Shown here in pieces: positions 28,225 to 36,441 of a stretch of DNA of 64,000 bases; the first letter of the stretch is position 1; the number at the start of each line of letters is the position of its first letter. Origin of the DNA: Bryobacteraceae bacterium. Its GTDB lineage: Bacteria; Acidobacteriota; Terriglobia; Bryobacterales; Bryobacteraceae. The stretch is from positions 62,001 to 126,000 of the forward strand of contig JAHCHE010000018.1 of the NCBI GenBank assembly GCA_026129905.1, given 5' to 3'. The translations under genes and the position numbers were made by a program. The notes below the pieces were generated by a model. That model worked only from the letters and a program-made list of their open reading frames with translations. It searched no databases and was not told the DNA's origin.

Positions 28225-28230
28225 TATAAT
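28225..28230 (+). promoter_or_regulatory. Possible -10 element before the GH50-like gene
   Basis: A perfect TATAAT sits 22 bases before the ATG at 28252. No well-spaced -35 hexamer is seen (TTCACA at 28205 is only 14 bases upstream), so this is weak. Confidence 0.35.
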
Positions 28231-28251
28231 CGGCTCCGAGGACAAGGTAAC

Positions 28252-28395
28252 ATGGCCTTAAAATCCTTCTTTATACTTTTCTGCGCCGCGGCGCCCGCCT
28301 TCTTGGCGAGCGGCGAAACGCGGCTGCTCGAATCGTTCGAAACCGGCGTTGCGCCGAAAACTGTTCACTCCAAGGCCGAGCGGCGCCGCCGAACG
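28252..28395 (+). pseudogene. Detached signal-peptide segment of the GH50-like gene (out of frame)
   Basis: From the ATG at 28252 the reading is MALKSFFILFCAAAPAFLASG, a typical signal peptide, followed by ETRLLESFETG, which suits the start of a secreted hydrolase. This frame loses sense near 28375, where the frame one step over gives AAERATNGKYALRVIAEP and continues through the whole enzyme. The span 28252-30382 is one base over a multiple of three. A single-base indel in the GC-rich 28345-28395 stretch, real or from sequencing, explains it. Confidence 0.7.
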
Positions 28396-30382
28396 CGCGA
28401 CCAACGGCAAGTACGCCCTCCGCGTGATCGCCGAACCGGCGCGGGAGGCCCAGGTGGAAATTCCTGTGCGGGGCCCCTCGTCCGATTGGACGCCGCACGG
28501 AAGCATTGCCGTGGACGTCGTCAACGCCTCCCGCCAACAGACCTCGCTCACCATCGAGGTGGAGGACTCCTCCGGCGCCACATCCGCCGGCCGCACGGTC
28601 GTCCCCGTGCGTCCGGCCGAAAGCGTAAGCCTCGCTCTCCCCCTCAACCCGCCCGGCCCGCTCGACATGGGCATGCGCGGGGAACCGCCGATCCCGGGAT
28701 TTCAGTTGCTGGTGGCCGATCACAAGCCCGTGACGCTCAAACGGATGGCTCTGGTCCGCGTCAGGATCCCCGCGAACGCGGCGCCCACCACGCTCTTCAT
28801 CGACAATCTGCGCGCCGGACCCTCGGTTTCCTATGACCGTATTGTCGACCGCTTCGGCCAGTTTTCGAAAGCCCAATGGCCGGGCAAGCTCGCCGGCGAA
28901 GCGGACCTCGCCGCCCGCTGGCGCGAGGAACGGGCGGAACTGCAGGCGCGCCCCTCGCTCCCCGGGCGCGATCAATATGGCGGCTGGGCCGCCGGCCCCA
29001 AGCTCAAAGCGACCGGTTTCTTCCGCGCCGAGAAGCGAAACGGCAAGTGGTGGCTCGCAACGCCGGACGGCCATCTCTTCTTCTCGCTCGGGCTGAACTC
29101 GATCAACTACGTGGAAGGAAATACCGTGGTAAAAGGCCGCGAGGGCATGTTCGAGTGGCTGCCCAAAGACGGCGATCCGCTGGCTTCCCACCGCGCCCCT
29201 CCCGAAGGACACGCTCCCCTCGGCCTCAAAATCAAGTTGTTCTCCGGCCGCGGCTTCAATTTCTACACCGCCAATCTCGAGCGCAAGTACGGCAAGGACT
29301 GGATCGCCGAGTGGCGCAAAATCACTCTGGCCAGGCTCCGCGCCTGGGGCTTCAACACCATCGCCAACTGGTCGGACCCGTCGCTCTACGACTTGAAGCA
29401 GGCGCCCTACACCGCCACTCTCGACATCGGCGGCAACCACGCCCGGCTGTCGAGCGGTTCCGACTACTGGACCCGCATGCACGACTCGTTCGATCCCGTT
29501 TTCGCCAAGTCGGTGGACAGCACCGTTCGCGATCTGGCGACGCGCCGCCGCAACGATCCCTGGTGCATTGGCTACTTCGTTGACAACGAGCTGCCCTGGG
29601 GCGGAATGCGCGACCCGCGCACCCGCTACGGACTCGCCCTCGGCGCCCTCTCCCTCGGTCCGGAATCCCCGGCCAAACGCGCCCTTGTCGCTCAACTCAA
29701 GAGCCGTTACGGCGCCATCGAGAAGCTGAACCAGTCCTGGACCGCGCGATTCGCTTCCTGGGAGGCCCTCGAAAAGCCTGCCAAGTGGGATGCGGACCTC
29801 AATGCCGCCATGCAGCGCGACCTCGGCCTCTTCGTCAAGGAACTCGCCGAACGCTACTTTCGCACGATTCGCGACGCCCTGAAGAAATACGATCCGAATC
29901 ACATGTACCTGGGCACGCGTTTCGCCTGGTACACCTCCGAGGAAGTCCACGCCGCGGCCGAATTCTGCGATGTCGTCAGCTTCAACATCTACCGCGCTGT
30001 TGTGGATCCGGCGCAATACGCCATACTCGACGAAATCGACCGTCCGGTTGTCATCGGCGAGTTCCACATGGGCGCGCTCGATCGCGGCATGTTCCACACC
30101 GGCCTGGTCGCCTCCCGCGATCAGGACGAGCGGGCCCGCATGTACCAGGCCTACGTGCGCAGCGTCGCCGCCCATCCCAAGCTCGTCGGCAGCCATTTCT
30201 TCAAATACGTTGATGAGCCGGTCGTCGGCCGCCCGGGGGACGGCGAAAACTACAACATCGGTTTCGTCACCATCACCGACAGCCTGTACCCTGAGATGAT
30301 CGCCGCCGCGAAGCAGTTGCACGCTGCGATCTACGACGAACGCGATCGAGGACTGCCCCCGCAGGTCTCCTCGGCGCGATAA
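28349..30382 (+). CDS. Glycoside hydrolase clan A, GH50 beta-agarase-like
   Basis: 677 residues if begun at the TTG at 28349; the true start is probably the ATG at 28252 in another frame. A beta-sandwich-like N-terminal region (residues about 1-190) precedes a TIM-barrel domain. GKWWLATPDGHLFFSLGLNS marks the start of the barrel as in GH50 agarases. Catalytic acid is the Glu in YFVDNELPWG and the nucleophile the Glu in VVIGEFHMG. GH50 enzymes cleave agarose or related beta-galactans from the outside of the cell. Next to galK and the symporter, breakdown of a galactose polymer is a reasonable inference. Confidence 0.75.
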   Translation: MRRKLFTPRPSGAAERATNGKYALRVIAEPAREAQVEIPVRGPSSDWTPHGSIAVDVVNASRQQTSLTIEVEDSSGATSAGRTVVPVRPAESVSLALPLNPPGPLDMGMRGEPPIPGFQLLVADHKPVTLKRMALVRVRIPANAAPTTLFIDNLRAGPSVSYDRIVDRFGQFSKAQWPGKLAGEADLAARWREERAELQARPSLPGRDQYGGWAAGPKLKATGFFRAEKRNGKWWLATPDGHLFFSLGLNSINYVEGNTVVKGREGMFEWLPKDGDPLASHRAPPEGHAPLGLKIKLFSGRGFNFYTANLERKYGKDWIAEWRKITLARLRAWGFNTIANWSDPSLYDLKQAPYTATLDIGGNHARLSSGSDYWTRMHDSFDPVFAKSVDSTVRDLATRRRNDPWCIGYFVDNELPWGGMRDPRTRYGLALGALSLGPESPAKRALVAQLKSRYGAIEKLNQSWTARFASWEALEKPAKWDADLNAAMQRDLGLFVKELAERYFRTIRDALKKYDPNHMYLGTRFAWYTSEEVHAAAEFCDVVSFNIYRAVVDPAQYAILDEIDRPVVIGEFHMGALDRGMFHTGLVASRDQDERARMYQAYVRSVAAHPKLVGSHFFKYVDEPVVGRPGDGENYNIGFVTITDSLYPEMIAAAKQLHAAIYDERDRGLPPQVSSAR

Positions 30383-30463
30383 AGGAACGGCGCTCCCTCG
30401 CGCCAGCCGTCGAGCCAACGCCGATTTTCCAGCCAGGGGCGACCTCCCGCCGCGGCCGGACCC

Positions 30464-31288
30464 TTAATGTCCACCGGTGTGCCCCCCCGGCTTGGACACG
30501 TCAGCTTTCTCCTCGCGCTCCTCGGCCACCGCTTGCTGCTGCGACGCTGCCCCCTCCGCGGGACCGTACTTCACGGTCACGGAGATCCGGCGGTTCGACG
30601 CATGGTTGGGTTCGTCCGGTTTGCGCAGGCGCTGATCTGCATATCCGCGGACTTCCGCCACCTGGTCCGAACGCAGCCCGTCCCTCTGCATCAGTCTCCG
30701 GGCCGCGTTCGCCCGATCGGTCGACAGCTCCCAGTTCGTATACGCGTCTTTCGACCCGAAGGGCCGCGCATCCGTGTGGCCTTCGATCAACACCAGGTTC
30801 GGAAGCCGCGCCAGTTCCGCCGCCAACAGGTGGAGCATCTCCTCGCCAGGTCCGGTCGGCTGGGCGTTGCCCGTTTCGAAAAATGTCCCCACCTCTTTCT
30901 CGAGCAACTCGATCCGCAGCCCCTCGCCCGTCACTGTCATCTGGACCTGGTCTTTCAGCGCGGCCATCTCCGGCATTTGCTTGATCGCGTCCTCCAGCTT
31001 CTCCTTCAGCTTGTTCATGTCGCTCTTGCCGATGCCGATGCCTTCCCCGATCCCGCCCTGCCCGCTCCCCTGCGCTGCGCCCTTTCCGGACGGGTCCCGG
31101 AAATAGCCGGCCACTGCCTGTTTCACCGTGTCGCTGGTGTTCATCAGCCACAACACGATGAATAGGGCCATCATCGCGGTGACGAAGTCCGCGTACGCTA
31201 CTTTCCACGCCCCGCCGTGATGGCCGCCGTGACCGCCCTTCTTCTTGACGATGATGATCGGCGCGTTGTCTGGGTTCTGCACGGACAT
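30464..31288 (-). CDS. motB: Flagellar motor stator protein MotB
   Basis: 274 residues. A short cytoplasmic N-terminus rich in Lys/Gly/His, then one helix (ADFVTAMMALFIVLWLMNT) whose Asp is the proton-binding residue. The plug and linker follow, then an OmpA/peptidoglycan-binding domain (IEGHTDARPFGSK ... NWELSTDRANAARRLM) ending in a conserved R-x-x-x-R-I-S-V. It begins nine bases after motA. No other flagellar genes are in the window. Confidence 0.93.
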   Translation of the reverse strand: MSVQNPDNAPIIIVKKKGGHGGHHGGAWKVAYADFVTAMMALFIVLWLMNTSDTVKQAVAGYFRDPSGKGAAQGSGQGGIGEGIGIGKSDMNKLKEKLEDAIKQMPEMAALKDQVQMTVTGEGLRIELLEKEVGTFFETGNAQPTGPGEEMLHLLAAELARLPNLVLIEGHTDARPFGSKDAYTNWELSTDRANAARRLMQRDGLRSDQVAEVRGYADQRLRKPDEPNHASNRRISVTVKYGPAEGAASQQQAVAEEREEKADVSKPGGHTGGH

Positions 31289-31297
31289 CGCCGTCCC

Positions 31298-32134
31298 TCA
31301 CTTCCCGCGGCAGGCTTTTTCCACCGCCTGGAAAGTGGGTCGCACGTGCGGCGGGATCACGCGGCGCGCGAATTCAACGCTGAGTAGCGGCGACGTCCCT
31401 TTGACAAACGCGATCACCGCCACCCGCAGCACATGTAAGAACTGCCCTTCCTCGTCCGCCGCTTTCCCCATCTTCGACGCCATTGGCCCCAGCAGGCCGT
31501 AACACAACAAAATGCCTAAGAACGTTCCCACTAGCGCCGCCGCCACTTTGTGGCCGATCTCCTCCGGCGGGCCGCCCAGCGCGCCCATCGTGATTACCAC
31601 GCCCAGCACCGCCGCCACAATGCCCAATCCCGGCAGCGCGTCCGCGACGGTCGTCAACGCCGCCACGGGTTGCTGTGCGTGATGGTGGTGGACTTCCATG
31701 TCCAACTCCATCATCTGGTCCAGCTCGAAAGGAGTCGGCCCTCCGGTCATCGCCATGCGCAGCGTGTCGCAGACGAAATCCCGGGCGTGATGGTCCCAGC
31801 TCTTGAACAGCTCGCTCTTCGCCGGCTCCTCGACGTCCTGCTCCAGCGCCGATAGGCCCCCCTTCCTTGCCTTCTGCATCACCGCGTAAAGCTGCGTCAT
31901 CGTTTTCAGATACGTCGCTTCTCCGAATTTTGAACCGCCGAACACTCCCTTCATCCCGCTCAGCATCCCCTTCAGAATGCTCGGAGGATTGGCGATCAGG
32001 ACGGTGCCCGCCGCCGCGCCGCCGATAATTACCAGCTCCGCCGGCTGAACGAGTACCATCAAATTTCCGTGCTCAAGCAAATACCCGCCGATAACCGCCC
32101 CGAATACAACGAGAATTCCAATAATTCCGAACAT
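31298..32134 (-). CDS. motA: Flagellar motor stator protein MotA
   Basis: 278 residues with four helices. N-terminal FGIIGILVVFGAVIGGYLLEHG, cytoplasmic domain with DVEEPAKSELF and DTLRMAMTGG, and the P-loop-like pair of helices ALPGLGIVAAVLGVVITMGAL and ALVGTFLGILLCYGLLGP, which hold the conserved prolines. It forms the ion channel with MotB, driven by the proton motive force. Confidence 0.93.
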   Translation of the reverse strand: MFGIIGILVVFGAVIGGYLLEHGNLMVLVQPAELVIIGGAAAGTVLIANPPSILKGMLSGMKGVFGGSKFGEATYLKTMTQLYAVMQKARKGGLSALEQDVEEPAKSELFKSWDHHARDFVCDTLRMAMTGGPTPFELDQMMELDMEVHHHHAQQPVAALTTVADALPGLGIVAAVLGVVITMGALGGPPEEIGHKVAAALVGTFLGILLCYGLLGPMASKMGKAADEEGQFLHVLRVAVIAFVKGTSPLLSVEFARRVIPPHVRPTFQAVEKACRGK

Positions 32135-32156
32135 GATCGTGAACTTTTTCGCGGAC

Positions 32157-33125
32157 CTACCCGACTCCCCACCTGCCGGCGTCTCCCTCCCGCCGCCCTC
32201 CGTCTCCGGCGCTCTCCCGGCGCGCCGCCAGCGCTTGGCGCACCCGCGCCTCGACGGACTCCATCCCCTCCTTCGGCCGGACCAGCGTAGCGGCGGCCGA
32301 CGCCGTCACGCTCAACGGATCCCCCCACCATTCCACGTTCGAGGCCTTGATCAAAGCCGCCAGCCTGCGCGCCAGTTGAGCCGCCCCCTCGCTGCTGCAC
32401 CCCTGAATAAGCACCCGGAATCCGCACCGCTCCCAGCGCGTCACTACGTCGTACGCCCCGACGTTCGCCTCCAGCGTGCGGGCCATCATATTCATCGCGC
32501 TGTCGATGAACCTCTGACCAAACCGATGATCCAGGTCCTTCACTCCGTCCAGTTCCACGCCGATCCAGCCCGTCGGCGTCCCGAACCGGTCCATCTCGGC
32601 CAGCGCATATTCCAACTTCATCTCTCCGTATGCCCGGTTCGCCGCCCCCGTTGTCCGGTCGCCTCCGCCGTGACCCTCCAGCGCAAACAGTTCCGGACGC
32701 GCCGTCAGGTTCGCTCTTTCGAATACCTCGAGCGCGCCCGCGATCCGCCCGTCTGGACCGTGGACCGCGTGCGCCTGAACCCGCACGGGAATCCGGTGGC
32801 CGTGCCGGTGCCGCAGGTAGACCGTCGCCGAACTTGCATGGCCCGAATCCATCACCTGCCGGAGCGGGCAGGCTTTTCCACACAACGGCGCGCCCTCCTC
32901 GTCGCAGTGCATCAGCAGGTCCGCCTCGCACAGACGGCCCGTCACGTCCTGGGTCAGATACCCGGTGATCCGTTCCGCCCCATGATTCCAATACGCAATG
33001 CGGCGCTCCCGATCCACCACGTAGAGCCCGTCGTCGATCTCGTCCAGCAGCGATCGGAGCAACTCCGGATCCCCGAACGCCTGCTTCAGTAAGGAGTCTC
33101 CCGGTCCCATCTCGGGTAGAGCCAT
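32157..33125 (-). CDS. PAS domain protein with degenerate GGDEF domain
   Basis: 322 residues. Residues about 20-140 are a PAS domain (DEIDDGLYVVDRERRIAYWNHGAERITGY) with extra Cys (GKACPLRQVMDSG). Residues about 150-300 match a diguanylate cyclase fold, but the GGDEF signature is replaced by RWERCGFRVLI, so cyclase activity is unlikely. It could sense a signal and bind c-di-GMP or a partner. It lies 22 bases before motA and on the same strand, so motility control is a reasonable inference. Confidence 0.8.
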   Translation of the reverse strand: MALPEMGPGDSLLKQAFGDPELLRSLLDEIDDGLYVVDRERRIAYWNHGAERITGYLTQDVTGRLCEADLLMHCDEEGAPLCGKACPLRQVMDSGHASSATVYLRHRHGHRIPVRVQAHAVHGPDGRIAGALEVFERANLTARPELFALEGHGGGDRTTGAANRAYGEMKLEYALAEMDRFGTPTGWIGVELDGVKDLDHRFGQRFIDSAMNMMARTLEANVGAYDVVTRWERCGFRVLIQGCSSEGAAQLARRLAALIKASNVEWWGDPLSVTASAAATLVRPKEGMESVEARVRQALAARRESAGDGGRREGDAGRWGVG

Positions 33126-33171
33126 GATGCGCCTACGCCCTTCTCATCGGAACGAAACCCCGCCGCCTTTA

Positions 33172-33201
33172 CCCTCGTGTTTCCCCTCGTGTTTACCTCG
33201 T
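33172..33201. repeat. Short tandem repeat of CCTCGTG
   Basis: Three copies of a CCTCGTG core, the first two with a TTT tail, lie just before the paired hairpins in the gap between the PAS-GGDEF gene and the PQQ dehydrogenase gene. Confidence 0.6.
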
Positions 33202-33205
33202 GGCG

Positions 33206-33245
33206 CACGTTCTCAACGTGCCGTGTCCGCACTCCTGCGGACACT
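33206..33245. repeat. Two adjacent perfect hairpins
   Basis: 33206-33222 has a 7-bp stem GCACGTT/AACGTGC with loop CTC; 33224-33245 has a 9-bp stem GTGTCCGCA/TGCGGACAC with loop CTCC. They are separated by one base. Could be a REP-like element or a terminator for the upstream + strand; no T tract is strong enough to decide. Confidence 0.7.
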
Positions 33246-33372
33246 CTTCCCTTCCGAGCCAGGTTCGTCCCCGCGACCGCAACCTCATTGCTACGATTAG
33301 GAGGTTCCGCAGTGCGGCGGCAGGCCGCTTCGGCGGTAGACCAACTCGTCACGTAATGAAGGGGAATCCACC

Positions 33373-35346
33373 ATGCTCGGCGCGCGAATCCTTGGGGCAA
33401 GTCTGTTGTCGTTCACCCTTTCCGCCCAGGACCCCGGCGCCGGTCAGGCCCTGTACGCCACGCACTGCGCGGTCTGTCACGGAGCGGCGGCGGAGGGCGG
33501 CTCGGGACCGGACCTCACCAGCCCCCGCTGGCTCGAAACCGTCACCGACGGCGAACTGGACCGCGTCATCCGCGACGGCAAGTCCGGCGCGGCGATGCCC
33601 GCTTTCCCGTCCCTCGCTCCCGCCCAGCGGCTCGCCCTCGTGCGACATTTGCGCGCCCTTTCCGCTCAGGCCGTTCAACCCGTCACCGGCCTGGCCGCCC
33701 CGCCGGTCCGCGTTCCTCCTTCCCGCTTGCTTGACGCCGCCGGCGAGACCGGCAACTGGCTCATGTACGGCCGCGACTATGGCAACCAGCGATTCAGCTC
33801 CCTCGCCCAGATCAACCGGGACAACGTCGCCAACCTGGTCCCCGTCTGGACCTTTCAAACGGGCGTTCCTGACGGCCTGCAAGCAACTCCTTTGGTCGTC
33901 GACGGCGTCATCTATCTCTCGACATCGTGGAATCATGTCTTTGCCATCGACGCCCGAACCGGCGCCGAATTGTGGCGCTACCGCCGCCGGCTTCCCGAGA
34001 AACTCACCTACTGTTGCGGACCGGTCAATCGCGGCGTCGCGATCTGGAATGGCACGCTATACCTCGCCACGCTGGACGCCCACTTGACGGCCCTCGACGC
34101 CCGCACCGGCCGCGTTCGGTGGGATGTCGAAATGGGGAAAGTCGAGGACAACCTCAGCGCCACCGGTCCGCCGCTGGTCGTCGGCGATATGGTGATCGTC
34201 GGCATCGCCGGAGGCGATTACCCCAGCCGCTGCTTCATCGACGCCTACGACGCCGCCAGCGGCAAGAGGCTTTGGCGCTTCTACACCGTCCCCGCCCCCG
34301 GCGAGCCCGGCGCCGAAACCTGGTCCGGCGACGCGTGGCAGCGCGGCGGCGCCGCCACCTGGATGTCCGGCGCCTACGACCCGGAATTGAACCTTGTCTT
34401 CTGGGGCGCCGGCAATCCCTACCCCGATTACGACGGCGACGCCCGCCCCGGCGACAATCTCTACTCCAACAGCCTGCTCGCGCTCGACGCCCGCACCGGC
34501 AAGCGCAAGTGGCACTACCAGTTCACGCCGGGTGACGTCTGGGACTACGACGGCGTCAATGAGTCCGTCTTCGCCGACCTCGAACTCGACGGCCGCGTGG
34601 TGAAAGCCCTGTTGCACGCCGACCGCAACGGCCACCTCTACGCCCTCGAGCGCGCCACCGGAAAACTGCTGTACGCCAAGCCCTTCGTGCGCGTAACCTG
34701 GGCGAAAGGTTTCGACGCCAACGGCCGCCCCATTGTCGATCCGTCCAAAATCCCGACTCCCGAGGGCGTCGAAGTCTGTCCCGGCGCCGCCGGCGGCAAG
34801 GAGTGGAACGCCAGCGCCTACTATCCCCGCAACGGGCTGCTCTTCCTGCCGGTCATCGAAAACTGCGCCATGTTCTTTAATCACGGTGTCGAGGCGAAGC
34901 GGCGCGGCCTGCCTCCGGGGCCAAGCGGCTTCCGCTATCTGCCCGGCCAGGCCTACGGCAAAGTGATGGCGGTCCGCGCCGCGACCGGCGACAAAGTGTG
35001 GGAAGTGCGCACCCGCACGCCGATGGGCGGTGGCATGCTCGCCACCGCCGGCGGCCTCGTGTTCACCGGTGACGCCGAAGGCAACTTCCTCGCTTACGAT
35101 GCCGAGACCGGCGCCCAGCTCTGGTCCTTTCAGACGGGCTCGGGCCTCCGCGCCGCCCCCGTCGCGTTCACCGTCGACGGGAAGCAGTACATCGCGGTGG
35201 CTTCCGGCATGGCGGGCGCCGTCGGCGGCTACACCGGCGCCGGGGCCCCGTGGATGAAGAACTACCGCACCGGTAACACGCTCTACGTCTTCGCCCTGTT
35301 CGAACCCGGCGCCTCGTCCCGCTTCCACGGTGGCGCGCGACGGTGA
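33373..35346 (+). CDS. PQQ-dependent dehydrogenase with N-terminal cytochrome c
   Basis: 657 residues. The signal peptide (ILGASLLSFTLSAQ) is followed by a cytochrome c domain (CAVCH; MPAF as Met ligand) and an eight-bladed quinoprotein propeller. PQQ-site marks: Cys-Cys vicinal disulfide in YCCGPVNRG, W-motif blades (AIDARTGAELWRYRR, ALDARTGKRKWHYQ), and Asp in DVWDYDG as catalytic base. Oxidises an alcohol or sugar in the periplasm and passes electrons through its own heme. AAGGGGAA precedes the ATG. Similar to the gene at 47233 but distinct. Confidence 0.9.
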   Translation: MLGARILGASLLSFTLSAQDPGAGQALYATHCAVCHGAAAEGGSGPDLTSPRWLETVTDGELDRVIRDGKSGAAMPAFPSLAPAQRLALVRHLRALSAQAVQPVTGLAAPPVRVPPSRLLDAAGETGNWLMYGRDYGNQRFSSLAQINRDNVANLVPVWTFQTGVPDGLQATPLVVDGVIYLSTSWNHVFAIDARTGAELWRYRRRLPEKLTYCCGPVNRGVAIWNGTLYLATLDAHLTALDARTGRVRWDVEMGKVEDNLSATGPPLVVGDMVIVGIAGGDYPSRCFIDAYDAASGKRLWRFYTVPAPGEPGAETWSGDAWQRGGAATWMSGAYDPELNLVFWGAGNPYPDYDGDARPGDNLYSNSLLALDARTGKRKWHYQFTPGDVWDYDGVNESVFADLELDGRVVKALLHADRNGHLYALERATGKLLYAKPFVRVTWAKGFDANGRPIVDPSKIPTPEGVEVCPGAAGGKEWNASAYYPRNGLLFLPVIENCAMFFNHGVEAKRRGLPPGPSGFRYLPGQAYGKVMAVRAATGDKVWEVRTRTPMGGGMLATAGGLVFTGDAEGNFLAYDAETGAQLWSFQTGSGLRAAPVAFTVDGKQYIAVASGMAGAVGGYTGAGAPWMKNYRTGNTLYVFALFEPGASSRFHGGARR

Positions 35347-35361
35347 GGCGCTGCGGCGCTC

Positions 35362-36111
35362 CTATTGCCGCCGCTCTTGGTACGCCGCGTCCGCCGGGTT
35401 CGCCGGACAGTCCGCGCAGGCCAGGCCCGGGAATCGCCGCTCCAGTTCCCTGGCCACGGCCGACGGCGACCTTTCCGTGTAATTCGCCGGAATCGCGAAC
35501 AATGACTCGTCGGGCGCTCCAACTTGCACCCAGCGGGCCTGCATCTCTTGCGTCAGCCGGAGCGACCCGTCCGCCGAACGAACATACGCCTTGCTGCGCA
35601 GCGCGTAGCAATCCAGTTCCGGAGCCAGCCAGTTCTCGATCCGCGCCAGCGAACCCTGTGCGAGATCCTCGGTGATCTTCACCACCTCGAAGCCGAGCGC
35701 CCGGCCGCGCTCACCGCCGGCTTCCGAGCAGGCCCGCGCCGCGTTGCGCGCCTGCGCAAGTTCCCCCGCCGTCAGTTCGTACGTGGTTGTCGATTCCGTG
35801 ATCCCGTCAACATCGGTCTTTCGTCCGGCGATCGTATCGGTGATGGATCTCAGTTCCCGCCATGCGCCATCCGGCGCCTGGACGGCGCTCACCGTTGCCC
35901 GCGATCCGTCCTCGCGTACCGCCATGGTGGACTCCATCCGCATCCCGACAGAGCCGTCCGGGCGATAAACCGATTTGATTTCTTGAACCGTGAACGCCAC
36001 AAGCTTGTCCGAGGCGGCGTGAACCGAAGCGAGCACAAAGCCAACGATTGCGGCAATCCCTGCGGTGAGAATCGTCGCAACGGCTGTGCCAACGATGTAC
36101 TTCCTCATCAT
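35362..36111 (-). CDS. Membrane-anchored or secreted protein, unknown function
   Basis: 249 residues. An N-terminal hydrophobic segment (YIVGTAVATILTAGIAAIVGFVLASVHA) would be a signal or anchor. The rest is soluble, mixed alpha/beta, with two Cys near the end (LACADCPANP). No recognised family. It is convergent with the PQQ dehydrogenase gene (15-base gap). The Cys-rich peptide gene at 36157 lies upstream on the same strand, 45 bases away. Confidence 0.7.
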   Translation of the reverse strand: MMRKYIVGTAVATILTAGIAAIVGFVLASVHAASDKLVAFTVQEIKSVYRPDGSVGMRMESTMAVREDGSRATVSAVQAPDGAWRELRSITDTIAGRKTDVDGITESTTTYELTAGELAQARNAARACSEAGGERGRALGFEVVKITEDLAQGSLARIENWLAPELDCYALRSKAYVRSADGSLRLTQEMQARWVQVGAPDESLFAIPANYTERSPSAVARELERRFPGLACADCPANPADAAYQERRQ

Positions 36112-36130
36112 CGTGTACCCTCCCGACGTG

Positions 36131-36158
36131 CAGTTCTGTCCTGTAACAGTTCTGTCCT
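36131..36158. repeat. 12-base direct repeat
   Basis: CAGTTCTGTCCT occurs at 36131-36142 and again at 36147-36158, with four bases between. The second copy overlaps the stop codon region of the Cys-rich peptide gene. Possibly a duplication scar. Confidence 0.75.
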
Positions 36159-36441
36159 AGACGCAAACATTTCCCAAGCATTGGTTGTACAACCCTCCAA
36201 GGCAGTACGAACCATAAAGACAAGTCTCGGCGTAGCCGTAACAGATAGTACCAGAGCGACATTGGTCGTACGCGCATAGTCTGCTGCCGGCACAATTGTC
36301 GGCATAGTAACAGACACGCTTTTCGCGCACATATAAAGGTGAGCTGCCACCTCCGCAATACTGCGCCGTTACACGAGCCGTCGTTAACGCGACACAAACA
36401 AGCCATGCTAGAATCATTACTCTGAATATTGATCTCTTCAT
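36157..36441 (-). CDS. Small Cys-rich secreted peptide
   Basis: 94 residues from an ATG with a GGAGATAGAGGG site. A signal peptide (FRVMILAWLVCVALTTARVTAQ) precedes a mature part of about 68 residues with ten Cys and many Tyr and Gly (YCGGGSSPLYVREKRVCYYA, then repeated C-x5-C spacing). An even number of Cys suggests five disulfides. AT content is clearly higher than in neighbouring genes, which hints at transfer. No family recognised; possible roles include a secreted toxin, bacteriocin-like peptide or adhesive peptide. Confidence 0.65.
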   Translation of the reverse strand: MKRSIFRVMILAWLVCVALTTARVTAQYCGGGSSPLYVREKRVCYYADNCAGSRLCAYDQCRSGTICYGYAETCLYGSYCLGGLYNQCLGNVCV

